A stretch of 64,000 bases of DNA, taken from positions 1 to 64,000 of the forward strand of contig CAZURV010000006.1 in NCBI GenBank assembly GCA_964623515.1, in the 5' to 3' direction. The notes under the pieces were generated by a model. It was not told where the DNA came from. It worked only from the letters and a program-made list of their open reading frames with translations, and searched no databases. Below are positions 33,726 to 42,727 of this stretch, piece by piece. The DNA comes from RUG714 sp964623515. Its GTDB lineage: Bacteria; Bacillota; Clostridia; Oscillospirales; Acutalibacteraceae. The first letter of the stretch is position 1. The number at the start of each line of letters is the position of its first letter. The position numbers were made by a program, and so were the translations under genes.

Positions 33726-35744
33726 ATGAGTGATACAGTACAGAAATATGCCGCCGTTCTTCATTCAATGAATATTGATTATAGCAGTATTAAAGAATGC
33801 AGGAAAACCCTGGCTGAAAATGATGAACTTAATACACTTCTTTCAGACCCGAGAGTATCGGCGGATGAAAAAGAAAAGGTGCTTGCGCGTATATTCAGCA
33901 GCAAAACCGCATATTTCATCAAAATTGTTCTGAAAAACGGTTGTTTTGACCAGCTTGAAAATATTTTTGACGAATATGAGGATTTGTATCATTCGGACGG
34001 CTGCGTTTATGCGGACGTTTATTGTATTGTGCCTCCGGATGATAAACAGGCGGAGCAGATTAAAAAATTTCTCTGCAAGAAGTTTGATGCTCCGAAAGCT
34101 GAACTTAATTATATAAAAGACGAATCCCTTATCGGTGGATTTATTATCAAATGCGGCGATGTTGAGTTTGACAGAAGCTTGAAAGGCAGATTCGCCGAAC
34201 TGGAACATAAGCTGATTGATGAAACAACGGAAATTCCAGCTATGGCTTCCGATGATATAATTTCAATAATCAGAGATGAAATTGTCAATTATGATTTTGA
34301 AAACAATGATGAAGAAGTAGGCACCGTTATTTCTGTTGGTGATGGGATTGCGAATATCTATGGTATGAATCACGCTATGTACGGTGAAATCGTTGTTTTT
34401 GAGTGTGGAATCAAGGGCATGGTGCAGGATATCCGCAGAAACCAGATTGGCTGTATTCTGTTCGGTTCCGAAACTGAAATCAGTGAAGGAACAAAAGTAA
34501 CACGTACGCATAAAAAAGCAGGCGTACCGGTAGGAGATGCATTTATCGGGAGAATTATAAATGCGCTCGGTGAACCGCTTGACGGAAAGGGAAGTATCAA
34601 AGCTGATGATTACAGACCTGTTGAGCAGCCGGCGCCTTCAATAGTTGAGAGAAAGAGCGTGGATACGCCTCTTGCAACCGGAATACTCGCGATTGATTCG
34701 ATGTTCCCAATAGGCAGAGGGCAACGTGAACTGATTATCGGAGATCGTCAGACAGGCAAGACCGCAATAGCCGTTGATACAATTCTTAACCAAAAAGGGA
34801 AAGATGTAATTTGTATTTATAATGCTGTCGGTCAGAAAGCTTCAACCGTTACAAAGCTTGTTTCTACTCTGAAAAAGCACAATGCGATGGATTATACCAT
34901 TGTTGTTTGTTCAACTGCTTCTGATCCAGCGTCCCTTCAGTATATAGCTCCGTATTCGGCGACTTCAATGGCAGAATATTTTATGCATAAAGGCAAAGAC
35001 GTATTGATTGTTTATGATGATTTGTCTAAGCATGCGGTGGCATACCGTGCGCTTTCACTCTTGCTTGAAAGAAGCCCGGGACGAGAAGCGTATCCGGGAG
35101 ATGTTTTTTATCTGCATTCACGTCTGCTTGAACGATCAAGCCGTCTTTCGGATGAACTTGGCGGCGGTTCCATAACCGCTCTGCCGATTATCGAAACACA
35201 GGCGGGCGATGTTTCGGCATACATTCCTACCAACGTTATTTCAATAACGGACGGTCAGATTTTCCTTGAATCCGATTTGTTCTTTTCGGGCATTCGTCCG
35301 GCGGTAAATGTAGGGCTTTCTGTATCACGTGTAGGCGGAGCTGCTCAAACAAAGGCGATGAAAAAAGCTGCCGGCTCATTGCGTGTTGATTTAGCGCAGT
35401 ACAGAGAGATGGAAGTATTTACGCAGTTCTCTTCCGATCTTGATGAGGAAACAAAATCCCAGCTCAATTACGGTGCAACGCTGATTGAATTGCTTAAGCA
35501 GGATCTTTGCCATCCGCTTTCACTTTCCGATATGGTTATATCGCTGGTTGCGGCAACAAATAAAAAAATGGTGAATGTATCGGTTGATGAAATCAAAAAA
35601 TTTCAGTTTGGTTTGCTCGAGTATATCGGCAACGTTCATTCGGAAATTTCGGATGAAATTGAAAACAAAAAGGTTCTCAGCGATGAGATGAAAGATGCGA
35701 TTTTGAGCGCAGCAGACGAATATAAGAAGGTATATAATGGCTAA
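33726..35744 (+). CDS. atpH-atpA: ATP synthase F1 delta-alpha fusion protein
   Basis: One uninterrupted 672-codon frame encodes both delta and alpha. Residues 1-172 are delta: R-V-S-A-D-E-K-E-K-V-L in the N-terminal domain and L-I-G-G-F-I-I and D-R-S-L-K-G-R-F in the C-terminal part. Residue 173 is a methionine (34242) at the normal alpha start (M-A-S-D-D-I-I-S-I-I-R-D-E-I, then V-G-T-V-I-S-V-G-D-G-I-A). Alpha continues for 500 residues with Walker A G-D-R-Q-T-G-K-T (339-346) and S-V-S-R-V-G-G. No stop lies between them. The delta N-terminus is about ten residues short. I choose ATG 33726 (GAGG ten bases upstream) over TTG 33720. Only weak CGGAA precedes the internal ATG. Confidence 0.93.
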   Translation: MSDTVQKYAAVLHSMNIDYSSIKECRKTLAENDELNTLLSDPRVSADEKEKVLARIFSSKTAYFIKIVLKNGCFDQLENIFDEYEDLYHSDGCVYADVYCIVPPDDKQAEQIKKFLCKKFDAPKAELNYIKDESLIGGFIIKCGDVEFDRSLKGRFAELEHKLIDETTEIPAMASDDIISIIRDEIVNYDFENNDEEVGTVISVGDGIANIYGMNHAMYGEIVVFECGIKGMVQDIRRNQIGCILFGSETEISEGTKVTRTHKKAGVPVGDAFIGRIINALGEPLDGKGSIKADDYRPVEQPAPSIVERKSVDTPLATGILAIDSMFPIGRGQRELIIGDRQTGKTAIAVDTILNQKGKDVICIYNAVGQKASTVTKLVSTLKKHNAMDYTIVVCSTASDPASLQYIAPYSATSMAEYFMHKGKDVLIVYDDLSKHAVAYRALSLLLERSPGREAYPGDVFYLHSRLLERSSRLSDELGGGSITALPIIETQAGDVSAYIPTNVISITDGQIFLESDLFFSGIRPAVNVGLSVSRVGGAAQTKAMKKAAGSLRVDLAQYREMEVFTQFSSDLDEETKSQLNYGATLIELLKQDLCHPLSLSDMVISLVAATNKKMVNVSVDEIKKFQFGLLEYIGNVHSEISDEIENKKVLSDEMKDAILSAADEYKKVYNG

Positions 35745-36636
35745 TTCTCTTGAGATAAAAGGCAGAATGAAGTCCATCCGGGATACGATGAAAATCACAA
35801 GCGCAATGCATATGATATCCTCTTCAAAACTTCAGAAAGCCAAAAGGGCTTTGAAAAATACCGAGCCATACTTTTTCACTATGCAGGATGTGCTTGCACA
35901 GATTTTAGAGGTAGCTCCGGAAGTAGGCAGCGTTTACTTTGATTGCAGAGAAAATATTCCGAGTCATGAAAGAAAAGACGGCTGTTTGCTGATTACGGCT
36001 GATAAAGGTATGGCTGGTGCGTATAACCATAACATTATAAAAATAGCTGATGCCTTTACAAATGATCCAAAAAAGGATAATAAGCTTTTCGTAGTCGGTC
36101 AGGTTGGCAGAAAGTATTTTGAAAAAAAGAATTATCCTATTGATATAAATTTTTATTATACTGCGCAGGATCCGAATATGAACCGCGCAAGGCATATCGC
36201 CGAAAAGATGCTGGAACTGTTTGAGTCCGGTGAAGTTGATGAAGTTTTTGTTGTTTATACAAAAATGATAAACTCAATAGATGTTAAACCCGAAATAAAG
36301 AGAATTCTTCCTCTGGAGCATGCACAAATTCAGCGCGGCAGCAAAAGAGATGAAACCAGAAAATATACCAATAATGAGATTTCATTTATTCCGAATGCAA
36401 AGACTGTGTTTGAACATATTGTTCCGGATTATGTGGCTGGATTTATTTACGGTGCTCTTGTTGAGTCCTACTGCTCGGAGCACAATTCGCGTATGATTGC
36501 CATGCAGGCTGCTACCGACGCGGCAAATGATATGCTTAAAAATCTCGGTATAGAGTACAATCGTGCCCGTCAGGCGGCTATAACCCAGGAAATTACCGAA
36601 GTTGTTTCCGGATCAAGGGTACAGAAAAAGAATTAA
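35737..36636 (+). CDS. atpG: ATP synthase F1 subunit gamma
   Basis: A 299-residue central rotor shaft. The N-terminal helix carries I-K-G-R-M-K-S-I-R-D-T-M-K-I-T-S-A-M and the C-terminal helix S-R-M-I-A-M-Q-A-A-T-D-A-A-N-D-M-L, the antiparallel coiled coil inside the alpha-beta ring. The Rossmann-like middle shows T-A-D-K-G-M-A-G-A-Y-N. It overlaps the end of the delta-alpha gene by eight bases, with an AAGG site, and is followed by atpD after 19 bases. Confidence 0.96.
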   Translation: MANSLEIKGRMKSIRDTMKITSAMHMISSSKLQKAKRALKNTEPYFFTMQDVLAQILEVAPEVGSVYFDCRENIPSHERKDGCLLITADKGMAGAYNHNIIKIADAFTNDPKKDNKLFVVGQVGRKYFEKKNYPIDINFYYTAQDPNMNRARHIAEKMLELFESGEVDEVFVVYTKMINSIDVKPEIKRILPLEHAQIQRGSKRDETRKYTNNEISFIPNAKTVFEHIVPDYVAGFIYGALVESYCSEHNSRMIAMQAATDAANDMLKNLGIEYNRARQAAITQEITEVVSGSRVQKKN

Positions 36637-36655
36637 GATTAGGAGGTAATCCTAA

Positions 36656-38041
36656 ATGAATAATATAGGCAGAATTGTTCAGATTGCAGGTCCTGTTGTT
36701 GACGTTGAGTTCGGCGATGTGCTTCCCAGAATCAAAGATGCGCTGACCGTGGAATTGAATGGTAAAACGCTTGTGATGGAAGTAAGCCAGCATATCGGTA
36801 ATAAGTGCGTCAGGTGCATTATGCTTGCGGCGAGCGAAGGCTTGTCGAAAGATATGGAAGTTACCGCTACCGGTTCAGCGATTTCGGTGCCGGTCGGGAA
36901 AAAAACTTTAGGCAGGTTGTTTAATGTTACAGGAGAGGTAATAGACGGTCTTGAGGATTTGAGCGGAGAAGAGCGTTGGTCGATTCACCGCCGTCCACCT
37001 TCATTTGAGGAGCAGTCTTCTGAGGTTGAGATTCTTGAAACAGGAATCAAAGTAATAGATTTGCTTATGCCGTATCAGAAAGGCGGAAAAATAGGTCTTT
37101 TCGGTGGTGCCGGAGTAGGAAAAACCGTTCTGATTCAGGAACTGATTACGAATGTTGCTACCCAGCATGGCGGATATTCGATATTCACAGGTGTAGGCGA
37201 GCGTTCCAGAGAGGGAAACGACCTTTGGAATGAAATGAAAGAGTCGGGCGTGCTGGAAAAAACAGCGCTTGTGTTCGGTCAGATGAACGAACCACCTGGA
37301 GCGCGTATGCGCGTTGCCGAAACAGGGCTTACAATGGCTGAATATTTTCGCGATGTAAATCATCGCGATGTACTTCTGTTTATAGATAATATATTCCGCT
37401 TTGTTCAGGCAGGAAGCGAGGTTTCATCGCTTCTCGGGAGAATGCCTTCAGCAGTGGGTTATCAGCCTACGCTTGCAACGGACGTCGGAGAGCTTCAGGA
37501 GAGGATTACATCAACCAAAAACGGTTCGATAACGTCTGTGCAGGCGGTATATGTTCCGGCTGACGACCTTACCGATCCAGCACCTGCAACAACATTTGCG
37601 CATTTGGATGCTACAACGGTGCTTTCCAGAAAAATTGTTGAAAAAGGCATTTATCCTGCGGTTGATCCCCTTGAATCAAATTCACGTATTCTTGAGGCTG
37701 ATGTTGTCGGGGAAGAACATTATTATGTTGCGAGAAAAGTTCAGGAGTATCTTCAAAAATATAAGGAACTCCAGGATATAATTGCAATTCTCGGTATGGA
37801 AGAACTTGCCGATGAAGATCAGCTTATCGTTCATCGGGCCAGGAAGATTGAAAAATTTCTCTCACAGCCATTCCATGTGGCTGAAACCTTTACCGGACTT
37901 AAGGGCATTTACGTTTCGCTTGAAGATACAATACACAGTTTCCGTTCAATTATTGACGGAGAAGCTGATGATCTTCCGGAAATGGCTTTCTATAATGTCG
38001 GAACCATTGAGGATGCAAGGAAGAAAGCGAAAAGTTTATAA
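36656..38041 (+). CDS. atpD: ATP synthase F1 subunit beta
   Basis: A 461-residue catalytic subunit. Walker A G-G-A-G-V-G-K-T (about 149-156), G-V-G-E-R-S-R-E-G-N-D containing the catalytic glutamate, Walker B L-L-F-I-D-N-I-F-R-F, and the G-Y-Q-P-T-L-A-T-D loop are all present; the DELSEED-like lever reads M-E-E-L-A-D-E-D. The AGGAGG ribosome site is partly inside a small hairpin (36639-36655) directly before the ATG. A gap of about 105 bases follows before atpC. Confidence 0.97.
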   Translation: MNNIGRIVQIAGPVVDVEFGDVLPRIKDALTVELNGKTLVMEVSQHIGNKCVRCIMLAASEGLSKDMEVTATGSAISVPVGKKTLGRLFNVTGEVIDGLEDLSGEERWSIHRRPPSFEEQSSEVEILETGIKVIDLLMPYQKGGKIGLFGGAGVGKTVLIQELITNVATQHGGYSIFTGVGERSREGNDLWNEMKESGVLEKTALVFGQMNEPPGARMRVAETGLTMAEYFRDVNHRDVLLFIDNIFRFVQAGSEVSSLLGRMPSAVGYQPTLATDVGELQERITSTKNGSITSVQAVYVPADDLTDPAPATTFAHLDATTVLSRKIVEKGIYPAVDPLESNSRILEADVVGEEHYYVARKVQEYLQKYKELQDIIAILGMEELADEDQLIVHRARKIEKFLSQPFHVAETFTGLKGIYVSLEDTIHSFRSIIDGEADDLPEMAFYNVGTIEDARKKAKSL

Positions 38042-38147
38042 TAAATTAAGATTTCTCGCGGCTTCATGGAAGCGGATACCATTCAAATTTTTATCGGAAG
38101 TGCTGACAGCCTTCCAAACAAAGTGTTTTATTAAATAAGGTGATGGA

Positions 38148-38561
38148 ATGAATACTTTTAAGCTGAAAATTTTGGCTTCCAATAAAGTTTTCTTTGATGG
38201 TGAAGCACAGTCTCTAACCATTCCGTTTATTGATGGGGGACAGAAGTGTTTCCTTGCAAGGCACGAAAACTGCGTGTTTCCCGTTGACGCGGGAGGGATG
38301 AAAGTAAAGGATGCGCAGGGAAACGAATACGAAGCTTTTGTCGGAAGCGGTTTTGTTGAGTTTTTAAATAATTCAGCAACTTTAATATGCATTTCCGCAG
38401 AACTGCCTGAAGAAATTGATTCTATTCGTGCCGAAGAGGCCAAGATGAGGGCGCAGGAGGAATTAAGGCAGAAGCAGAGTTACCTCGAATATCATGCTTC
38501 GCAGATGAACCTTGCCAGAGCTATGGAAAGGCTGAAAATTAAAAATAGGCATAATATATGA
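38148..38561 (+). CDS. atpC: ATP synthase F1 subunit epsilon
   Basis: A 137-residue rotor subunit. The N-terminal beta-sandwich (about 1-85) is preceded by AAGGTGATGGA, and the C-terminal helical hairpin (about 90-137, E-E-A-K-M-R-A-Q-E-E-L-R) can inhibit ATP hydrolysis in other bacteria. Sequence conservation is low, as usual for epsilon; the position after atpD and a matching length support the call. A strong terminator follows. Confidence 0.93.
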   Translation: MNTFKLKILASNKVFFDGEAQSLTIPFIDGGQKCFLARHENCVFPVDAGGMKVKDAQGNEYEAFVGSGFVEFLNNSATLICISAELPEEIDSIRAEEAKMRAQEELRQKQSYLEYHASQMNLARAMERLKIKNRHNI

Positions 38562-38574
38562 GCAACATATTTAA

Positions 38575-38618
38575 TTTAATCTCCCTGCTGAACTATATGC
38601 AGGGAGATTAAATTTTTA
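38575..38618 (+). terminator. Terminator of the ATP synthase operon
   Basis: A perfect 14-base stem (TTTAATCTCCCTGC and its complement) with a ten-base loop, followed by TTTTTATTT. Confidence 0.92.
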
Positions 38619-38648
38619 TTTACAAAAACATATGTATAATGTTATAAT
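38619..38648 (+). promoter_or_regulatory. Promoter of the hydrogenase unit
   Basis: TTTACA (38619-38624), 18-base spacer, TATAAT (38643-38648), about 52 bases before the ATG of the flavoprotein gene. Confidence 0.55.
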
Positions 38649-38700
38649 AACATGAATAGTGCCAAAAATTAAACTTTGAGCAAAATGAAAGGAAACAATT

Positions 38701-40533
38701 ATGGCAAGACAAAAGATTCAATCTCTTTCACAAGTTGAAGCGACGGTTGACAGGCTTTATGAAGAACTCGGAAGCAGGGTTAATGCCGTTTCAACAAATT
38801 CCTGCCCAATAGATGTAGCGCTTGGCTTTGTAAGGCTGTGCCATTCTCAATCATGCGGAAAGTGCACACCGTGCCGTGTGGGTTTGGGGCAGCTCGCAGT
38901 TCTTATGGAGAGTATACTTGACGGCGAAGCGGATATGGGAACAATCGATCTTATTGAAAAAACGGCAACTTCAATTTATCTCTCAGCGGACTGTGCAATC
39001 GGCTATGAAGCCGCGAACATGGTTCTTGTCAGTGTAAACGGATTCCGTGATGATTTTGAAGAGCATATAAAAAGCGGCAAGTGCAGGTGTAATTTTGACA
39101 GACCTGTGCCGTGTGTAACACGCTGTCCGGCAAACGTAGATGTTCCGGGCTACATAGCACTTGCGGCGGCAGGAAGGCCTGAAGACGCGGTACGTCAGAT
39201 AAGGAAAGATAATCCCTTTCCGACTGCCTGTGCTCTAATTTGTGAGCATCCGTGCGAAAGATATTGCCGCCGTCAGATGATTGACAATCCGGTGAATATA
39301 CGCGGTATTAAAAGATACGTATGCGATAAGGCGGGAACAGTACCTGCACCTGAATGCATGCCGTCAACGGGCAAAAAAATTGCGATTATCGGCGGCGGAC
39401 CCAGTGGTTTGACTTGTGCATATTATCTTCAGCTTATGGGACATCAGACCACTGTTTATGAGGAGAAAAAACATTTGGGCGGTATGCTGCGGTACGGTAT
39501 CCCGAATTACAGGCTCCCGCGTAAGCGCCTTCAGGAAGATATAAATTGTATCCTCTCAACAGGTGTTGAAGTTAAGCGTGAAACGCGAATAGGAGAGGCT
39601 GACGAACTAAAAAATCTTATGAATGAGTATGATGCGGTTTATATTGCAATCGGCGCACATAAAGATAAAAAAATCGGGCTTGAAAACGAAGATGCAAGCG
39701 GCGTTATTTCTGCTGTTGAAATGTTGAAGTCCATTGGCGACGGCGATTATCCGGATTACACCGGTAAAAAGGTCATCATTATCGGCGGCGGAAACGTTGC
39801 GATGGACTGCACACGCACAGCTGTGCGCGCGGGCGCGGAAAAAGTCAGTGTGGTTTACAGAAGAAGAATATCTGATATGACTGCGCTTGAAGAAGAAATA
39901 TTCGGCGCACAGGCGGAGGGCGCAGAAATTCTTGAACTTCAGGCTCCTGCAAGGGTGGAAAAAGGAAAGAACGGTGAAGTAACAGGACTTTGGGTGAATC
40001 CTCAGATGATAGGTGAGGTTAAACGCGGAAGACCCGCTCCGAAAGATGCAGGATCCGATGAAGTTTTCATTCCCTGCGATATACTGGTTGTTGCAATCGG
40101 TCAGGCAATTGACAGCGACCATTTTGCAGAATGCGGTATCCCAAGAAAATGGGATCGGATTGCGGCCGATGATTTTGCAATGATTGACGGAATGGACGGC
40201 GTATTTTCCGGTGGTGACTGCGCGACCGGTCCGGCGACCGTTATTAAAGCGATTGCGGCAGGAAAAGCGGCGGCCGCAAATATTGATGAATACCTCGGCT
40301 ATAATCATATTATTGAAAGCGGCGTGGAAGTGCCACCGGCAAAGATTTACGACCGTACGCCATGCGGCCGCGTTAATATGCGCGAGCGAGAAGCAGGAGA
40401 AAGAAGAAAAGATTTTGAGCCGTTTGAATTCGGTATGACTGATAAAGAAGCAATCCAGGAGGCAAACAGATGCCTTCGATGTGATCATTTCGGCTACGGC
40501 TGTTTTGAAGGAGGCAGAATATCCAAATGGTAA
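38701..40533 (+). CDS. NAD(P)H-dependent flavin/Fe-S oxidoreductase, hydrogenase partner
   Basis: A 610-residue fusion. Residues about 50-125 resemble the C-terminal Fe-S domain of NuoF/HydB (S-C-G-K-C-T-P-C-R, then a fourth cysteine in S-A-D-C-A-I-G). Residues about 130-210 form a GltD/NfnB-type N-terminal Fe-S domain (C-V-T-R-C-P-A-N-V-D-V-P and C-E-H-P-C-E-R-Y-C). The rest has an FAD fold (I-I-G-G-G-P-S-G-L) and an NAD(P) fold (I-I-G-G-G-N-V-A-M-D-C). A last C-L-R-C motif lies near 595. NuoF FMN and NuoE domains are absent. It overlaps hydA by seven bases, so it probably links NAD(P)H to the hydrogenase. Confidence 0.88.
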   Translation: MARQKIQSLSQVEATVDRLYEELGSRVNAVSTNSCPIDVALGFVRLCHSQSCGKCTPCRVGLGQLAVLMESILDGEADMGTIDLIEKTATSIYLSADCAIGYEAANMVLVSVNGFRDDFEEHIKSGKCRCNFDRPVPCVTRCPANVDVPGYIALAAAGRPEDAVRQIRKDNPFPTACALICEHPCERYCRRQMIDNPVNIRGIKRYVCDKAGTVPAPECMPSTGKKIAIIGGGPSGLTCAYYLQLMGHQTTVYEEKKHLGGMLRYGIPNYRLPRKRLQEDINCILSTGVEVKRETRIGEADELKNLMNEYDAVYIAIGAHKDKKIGLENEDASGVISAVEMLKSIGDGDYPDYTGKKVIIIGGGNVAMDCTRTAVRAGAEKVSVVYRRRISDMTALEEEIFGAQAEGAEILELQAPARVEKGKNGEVTGLWVNPQMIGEVKRGRPAPKDAGSDEVFIPCDILVVAIGQAIDSDHFAECGIPRKWDRIAADDFAMIDGMDGVFSGGDCATGPATVIKAIAAGKAAAANIDEYLGYNHIIESGVEVPPAKIYDRTPCGRVNMREREAGERRKDFEPFEFGMTDKEAIQEANRCLRCDHFGYGCFEGGRISKW

Positions 40534-42251
40534 ATTTAAAGATTAACGGAAAAGATATTTCTGTAAAAGAAGGTACTACTATACTTGCAGCTGCCAATGC
40601 CAACGGAATTATGATTCCCACGCTTTGCTTTTTAAAGGATATTAACGAAATCGGAGCCTGCCGCATATGCGTGGTTGAAATTGAAGGTATGGAGCGCCTT
40701 GCCGCTTCCTGCAACAATACGGTTGAGGAAGGTATGGTTGTCTATACTAATTCGCCTAAGGTAATGGCATCTAGGAAGGCAACGCTTGAATTGATTCTGT
40801 CAGAGCATGAGTATTCCTGTGCCACTTGTGTGAGAAGCGGTAACTGCCGTTTGCAGACGCTTGCCGAGGAATTCGGTTTATCTGAAGACCTTTATAAGAA
40901 GAAAATTAGAAAAATTAACTGGAATAAATCGTTTCCATTTATCAGAGATAATGAAAAGTGCATAAAATGTATGAGATGTGTGCAGATATGCAATAAAGTG
41001 CAGGGTATAGGCGTATGGGATGTTTGCGGTACGGGTGCGAGAACTACTGTTGATGTAAAGCACGGTATTCCCATTGATAAGTCGCCGTGTACGATTTGCG
41101 GACAGTGCATTACGCATTGTCCGGTTGGTGCGCTTCATGAAAGAGACGACAAAGCAAAAATTTATGACGCTTTGGCGAACAAAGATAAAATTAAAATTGT
41201 CCAGGTCGCTCCTGCTGTCAGAGCCGCTTGGGGCGAAGAACTCGGATTGACCAAAGAACAGGCAACAATAGAAAAAATGGGAGACGCGTTGCGCCAAATT
41301 GGTTTTGATTATGTTTTTGACACCAACTTTTCTGCGGATTTAACAATTATGGAGGAAGCCACGGAATTTTTGCAAAGATTTATTGAAGGAAGCGGAAAAC
41401 TGCCGATGTTTACTTCCTGCTGTCCGGGCTGGGTGCGCTATATTAAGAGCAAATATCCGGATATGATCGATAACCTTTCAACGGCAAAAAGTCCGCAGCA
41501 AATGTTTGGAGCTGTGGCCAAGAGCTATTTTGCAAAAGTTAAAGGTGTTGATCCGAAAGATATTCTCTGTGTTTCCGTTATGCCTTGCACAGCAAAAAAA
41601 GCTGAGTGCGATTATGAGGATATGGGGAGCGAAGAAAGAGGTAGAGACGTTGATTTTGTTATCACCACGCGTGAACTTATTAAAATGATAAAAGCCTCCG
41701 GTATAAACGTGAACGATCTAGAGGATAAACCGCTTGATTCACCGTTGGGAGAAGGTTCGGGAGCAGCGGTTATATTCGGCACAACAGGCGGTGTTATGGA
41801 AGCTGCTTTGCGCTCCGCATATTATTTTGCTACAGGTGAAAACCCCGACGCGGATGCATTTAAAATCGTGCGCGGTTATCATGATGGATGGAATGAAGCG
41901 GAGTTTGACATTAAAGGCACAAAAGTACGGTGTGCTGTGGCGAGCGGTCTCGGCAATGCTGGCAAACTTATAGATGCAGTAAAATCAGGCAAAGCTGAAT
42001 ATGATTTCATTGAAATTATGGCTTGTCCGGGCGGATGTGTAGGCGGCGGCGGACAGCCGATTCACGAATATGAAATGTATGATTTAAGAGCTGCCAGGCT
42101 TTATGAGATAGACAGAAAGAATCCAAACAGATTTTCTTACGAAAATGAATCCATAAAAATTATTTATAAAGATTATTTTGAAAAGCCTCTGAGTCATCTT
42201 GCCCATCAACTCCTTCATTCGGATCATCATGCTTGGAGCATGCCCAAATAA
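40527..42251 (+). CDS. hydA: [FeFe] hydrogenase, catalytic subunit
   Basis: A 574-residue monomeric-type [FeFe] hydrogenase. In order: N-terminal 2Fe-2S domain (G-A-C-R-I-C), the His-Cys3 4Fe-4S site H-E-Y-S-C-A-T-C-x5-C (about 93-105), two 4Fe-4S motifs (C-I-K-C-M-R-C-V-Q-I-C and C-T-I-C-G-Q-C-I-T-H-C-P), then the H-cluster motifs T-S-C-C-P-G-W, M-P-C-T-A-K-K-A-E and M-A-C-P-G-G-C-V-G-G-G-G-Q-P. All active-site cysteines are intact. It reversibly makes H2 from protons. The maturases HydE, HydF and HydG are not in the window. Partner: the upstream flavoprotein. Confidence 0.96.
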   Translation: MVNLKINGKDISVKEGTTILAAANANGIMIPTLCFLKDINEIGACRICVVEIEGMERLAASCNNTVEEGMVVYTNSPKVMASRKATLELILSEHEYSCATCVRSGNCRLQTLAEEFGLSEDLYKKKIRKINWNKSFPFIRDNEKCIKCMRCVQICNKVQGIGVWDVCGTGARTTVDVKHGIPIDKSPCTICGQCITHCPVGALHERDDKAKIYDALANKDKIKIVQVAPAVRAAWGEELGLTKEQATIEKMGDALRQIGFDYVFDTNFSADLTIMEEATEFLQRFIEGSGKLPMFTSCCPGWVRYIKSKYPDMIDNLSTAKSPQQMFGAVAKSYFAKVKGVDPKDILCVSVMPCTAKKAECDYEDMGSEERGRDVDFVITTRELIKMIKASGINVNDLEDKPLDSPLGEGSGAAVIFGTTGGVMEAALRSAYYFATGENPDADAFKIVRGYHDGWNEAEFDIKGTKVRCAVASGLGNAGKLIDAVKSGKAEYDFIEIMACPGGCVGGGGQPIHEYEMYDLRAARLYEIDRKNPNRFSYENESIKIIYKDYFEKPLSHLAHQLLHSDHHAWSMPK

Positions 42252-42261
42252 GATTGTGAAA

Positions 42262-42302
42262 AAATATCCTGCAAATTTCAAATTTATGCAGGATATTTTT
42301 TT
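42262..42302 (+). terminator. Terminator of the hydrogenase unit
   Basis: A 12-base inverted repeat AAATATCCTGCA / TGCAGGATATTT with a 13-base loop, ending in seven Ts. Confidence 0.9.
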
Positions 42303-42346
42303 ATTGTTTGCTTTATTTATGTGAATTTTGCTGAAAATGAATGCAA

Positions 42347-42727
42347 TCAAAGAATATTTTCAGCAGACAGTTTGCCTGAATCGGCAAGGTGTTTTATTTC
42401 ATAATTCACCAAATCACAGTTTTCAATATATAATTCCGTATTCTTTTCTTTAGCCGCTTCATAAAGCACATTTATATATTCATCCAAATCGTCAAAATGA
42501 GAATGAGCCAGCATAATCCCAAAAAGCGGAGCACAGCCGTTCCACGTATCTTTTATTTGCGCTGCATGTTTTTCCATCCTTTCAAAATCTTCTTTTTCAC
42601 CGAATGTTTTGGCAGAAGCCGTCATTTCACCGAGTTCTTCATATTTGGCATGCAGTGAAACACTGCACAGAATGCAGATTCCGAGGCACAAAAACAGGAT
42701 TGCGATTGCAATATACACTCTTTTCAT
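42347..42727 (-). CDS. DUF4363 family membrane-anchored protein
   Basis: A 126-residue protein with a single N-terminal hydrophobic segment (about 4-24) and a helical outer part rich in E, K and A, including D-T-W-N-G-C and I-L-Y-E-type helices. It matches the small DUF4363 family of Clostridia, function unknown. It overlaps the preceding DUF421 gene by four bases, a pairing seen repeatedly in Clostridia (established pattern, quoted from memory). It is last in the minus-strand operon. Confidence 0.8.
   Translation of the reverse strand: MKRVYIAIAILFLCLGICILCSVSLHAKYEELGEMTASAKTFGEKEDFERMEKHAAQIKDTWNGCAPLFGIMLAHSHFDDLDEYINVLYEAAKEKNTELYIENCDLVNYEIKHLADSGKLSAENIL

Noticed and set aside
38066..38134. 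22-codon frame between atpD and atpC
   Set aside because: No ribosome site and very short; likely chance.
39607..40488. 293-codon frame on the minus strand
   Set aside because: Antisense to the flavin/Fe-S oxidoreductase; no ribosome site and biased composition.
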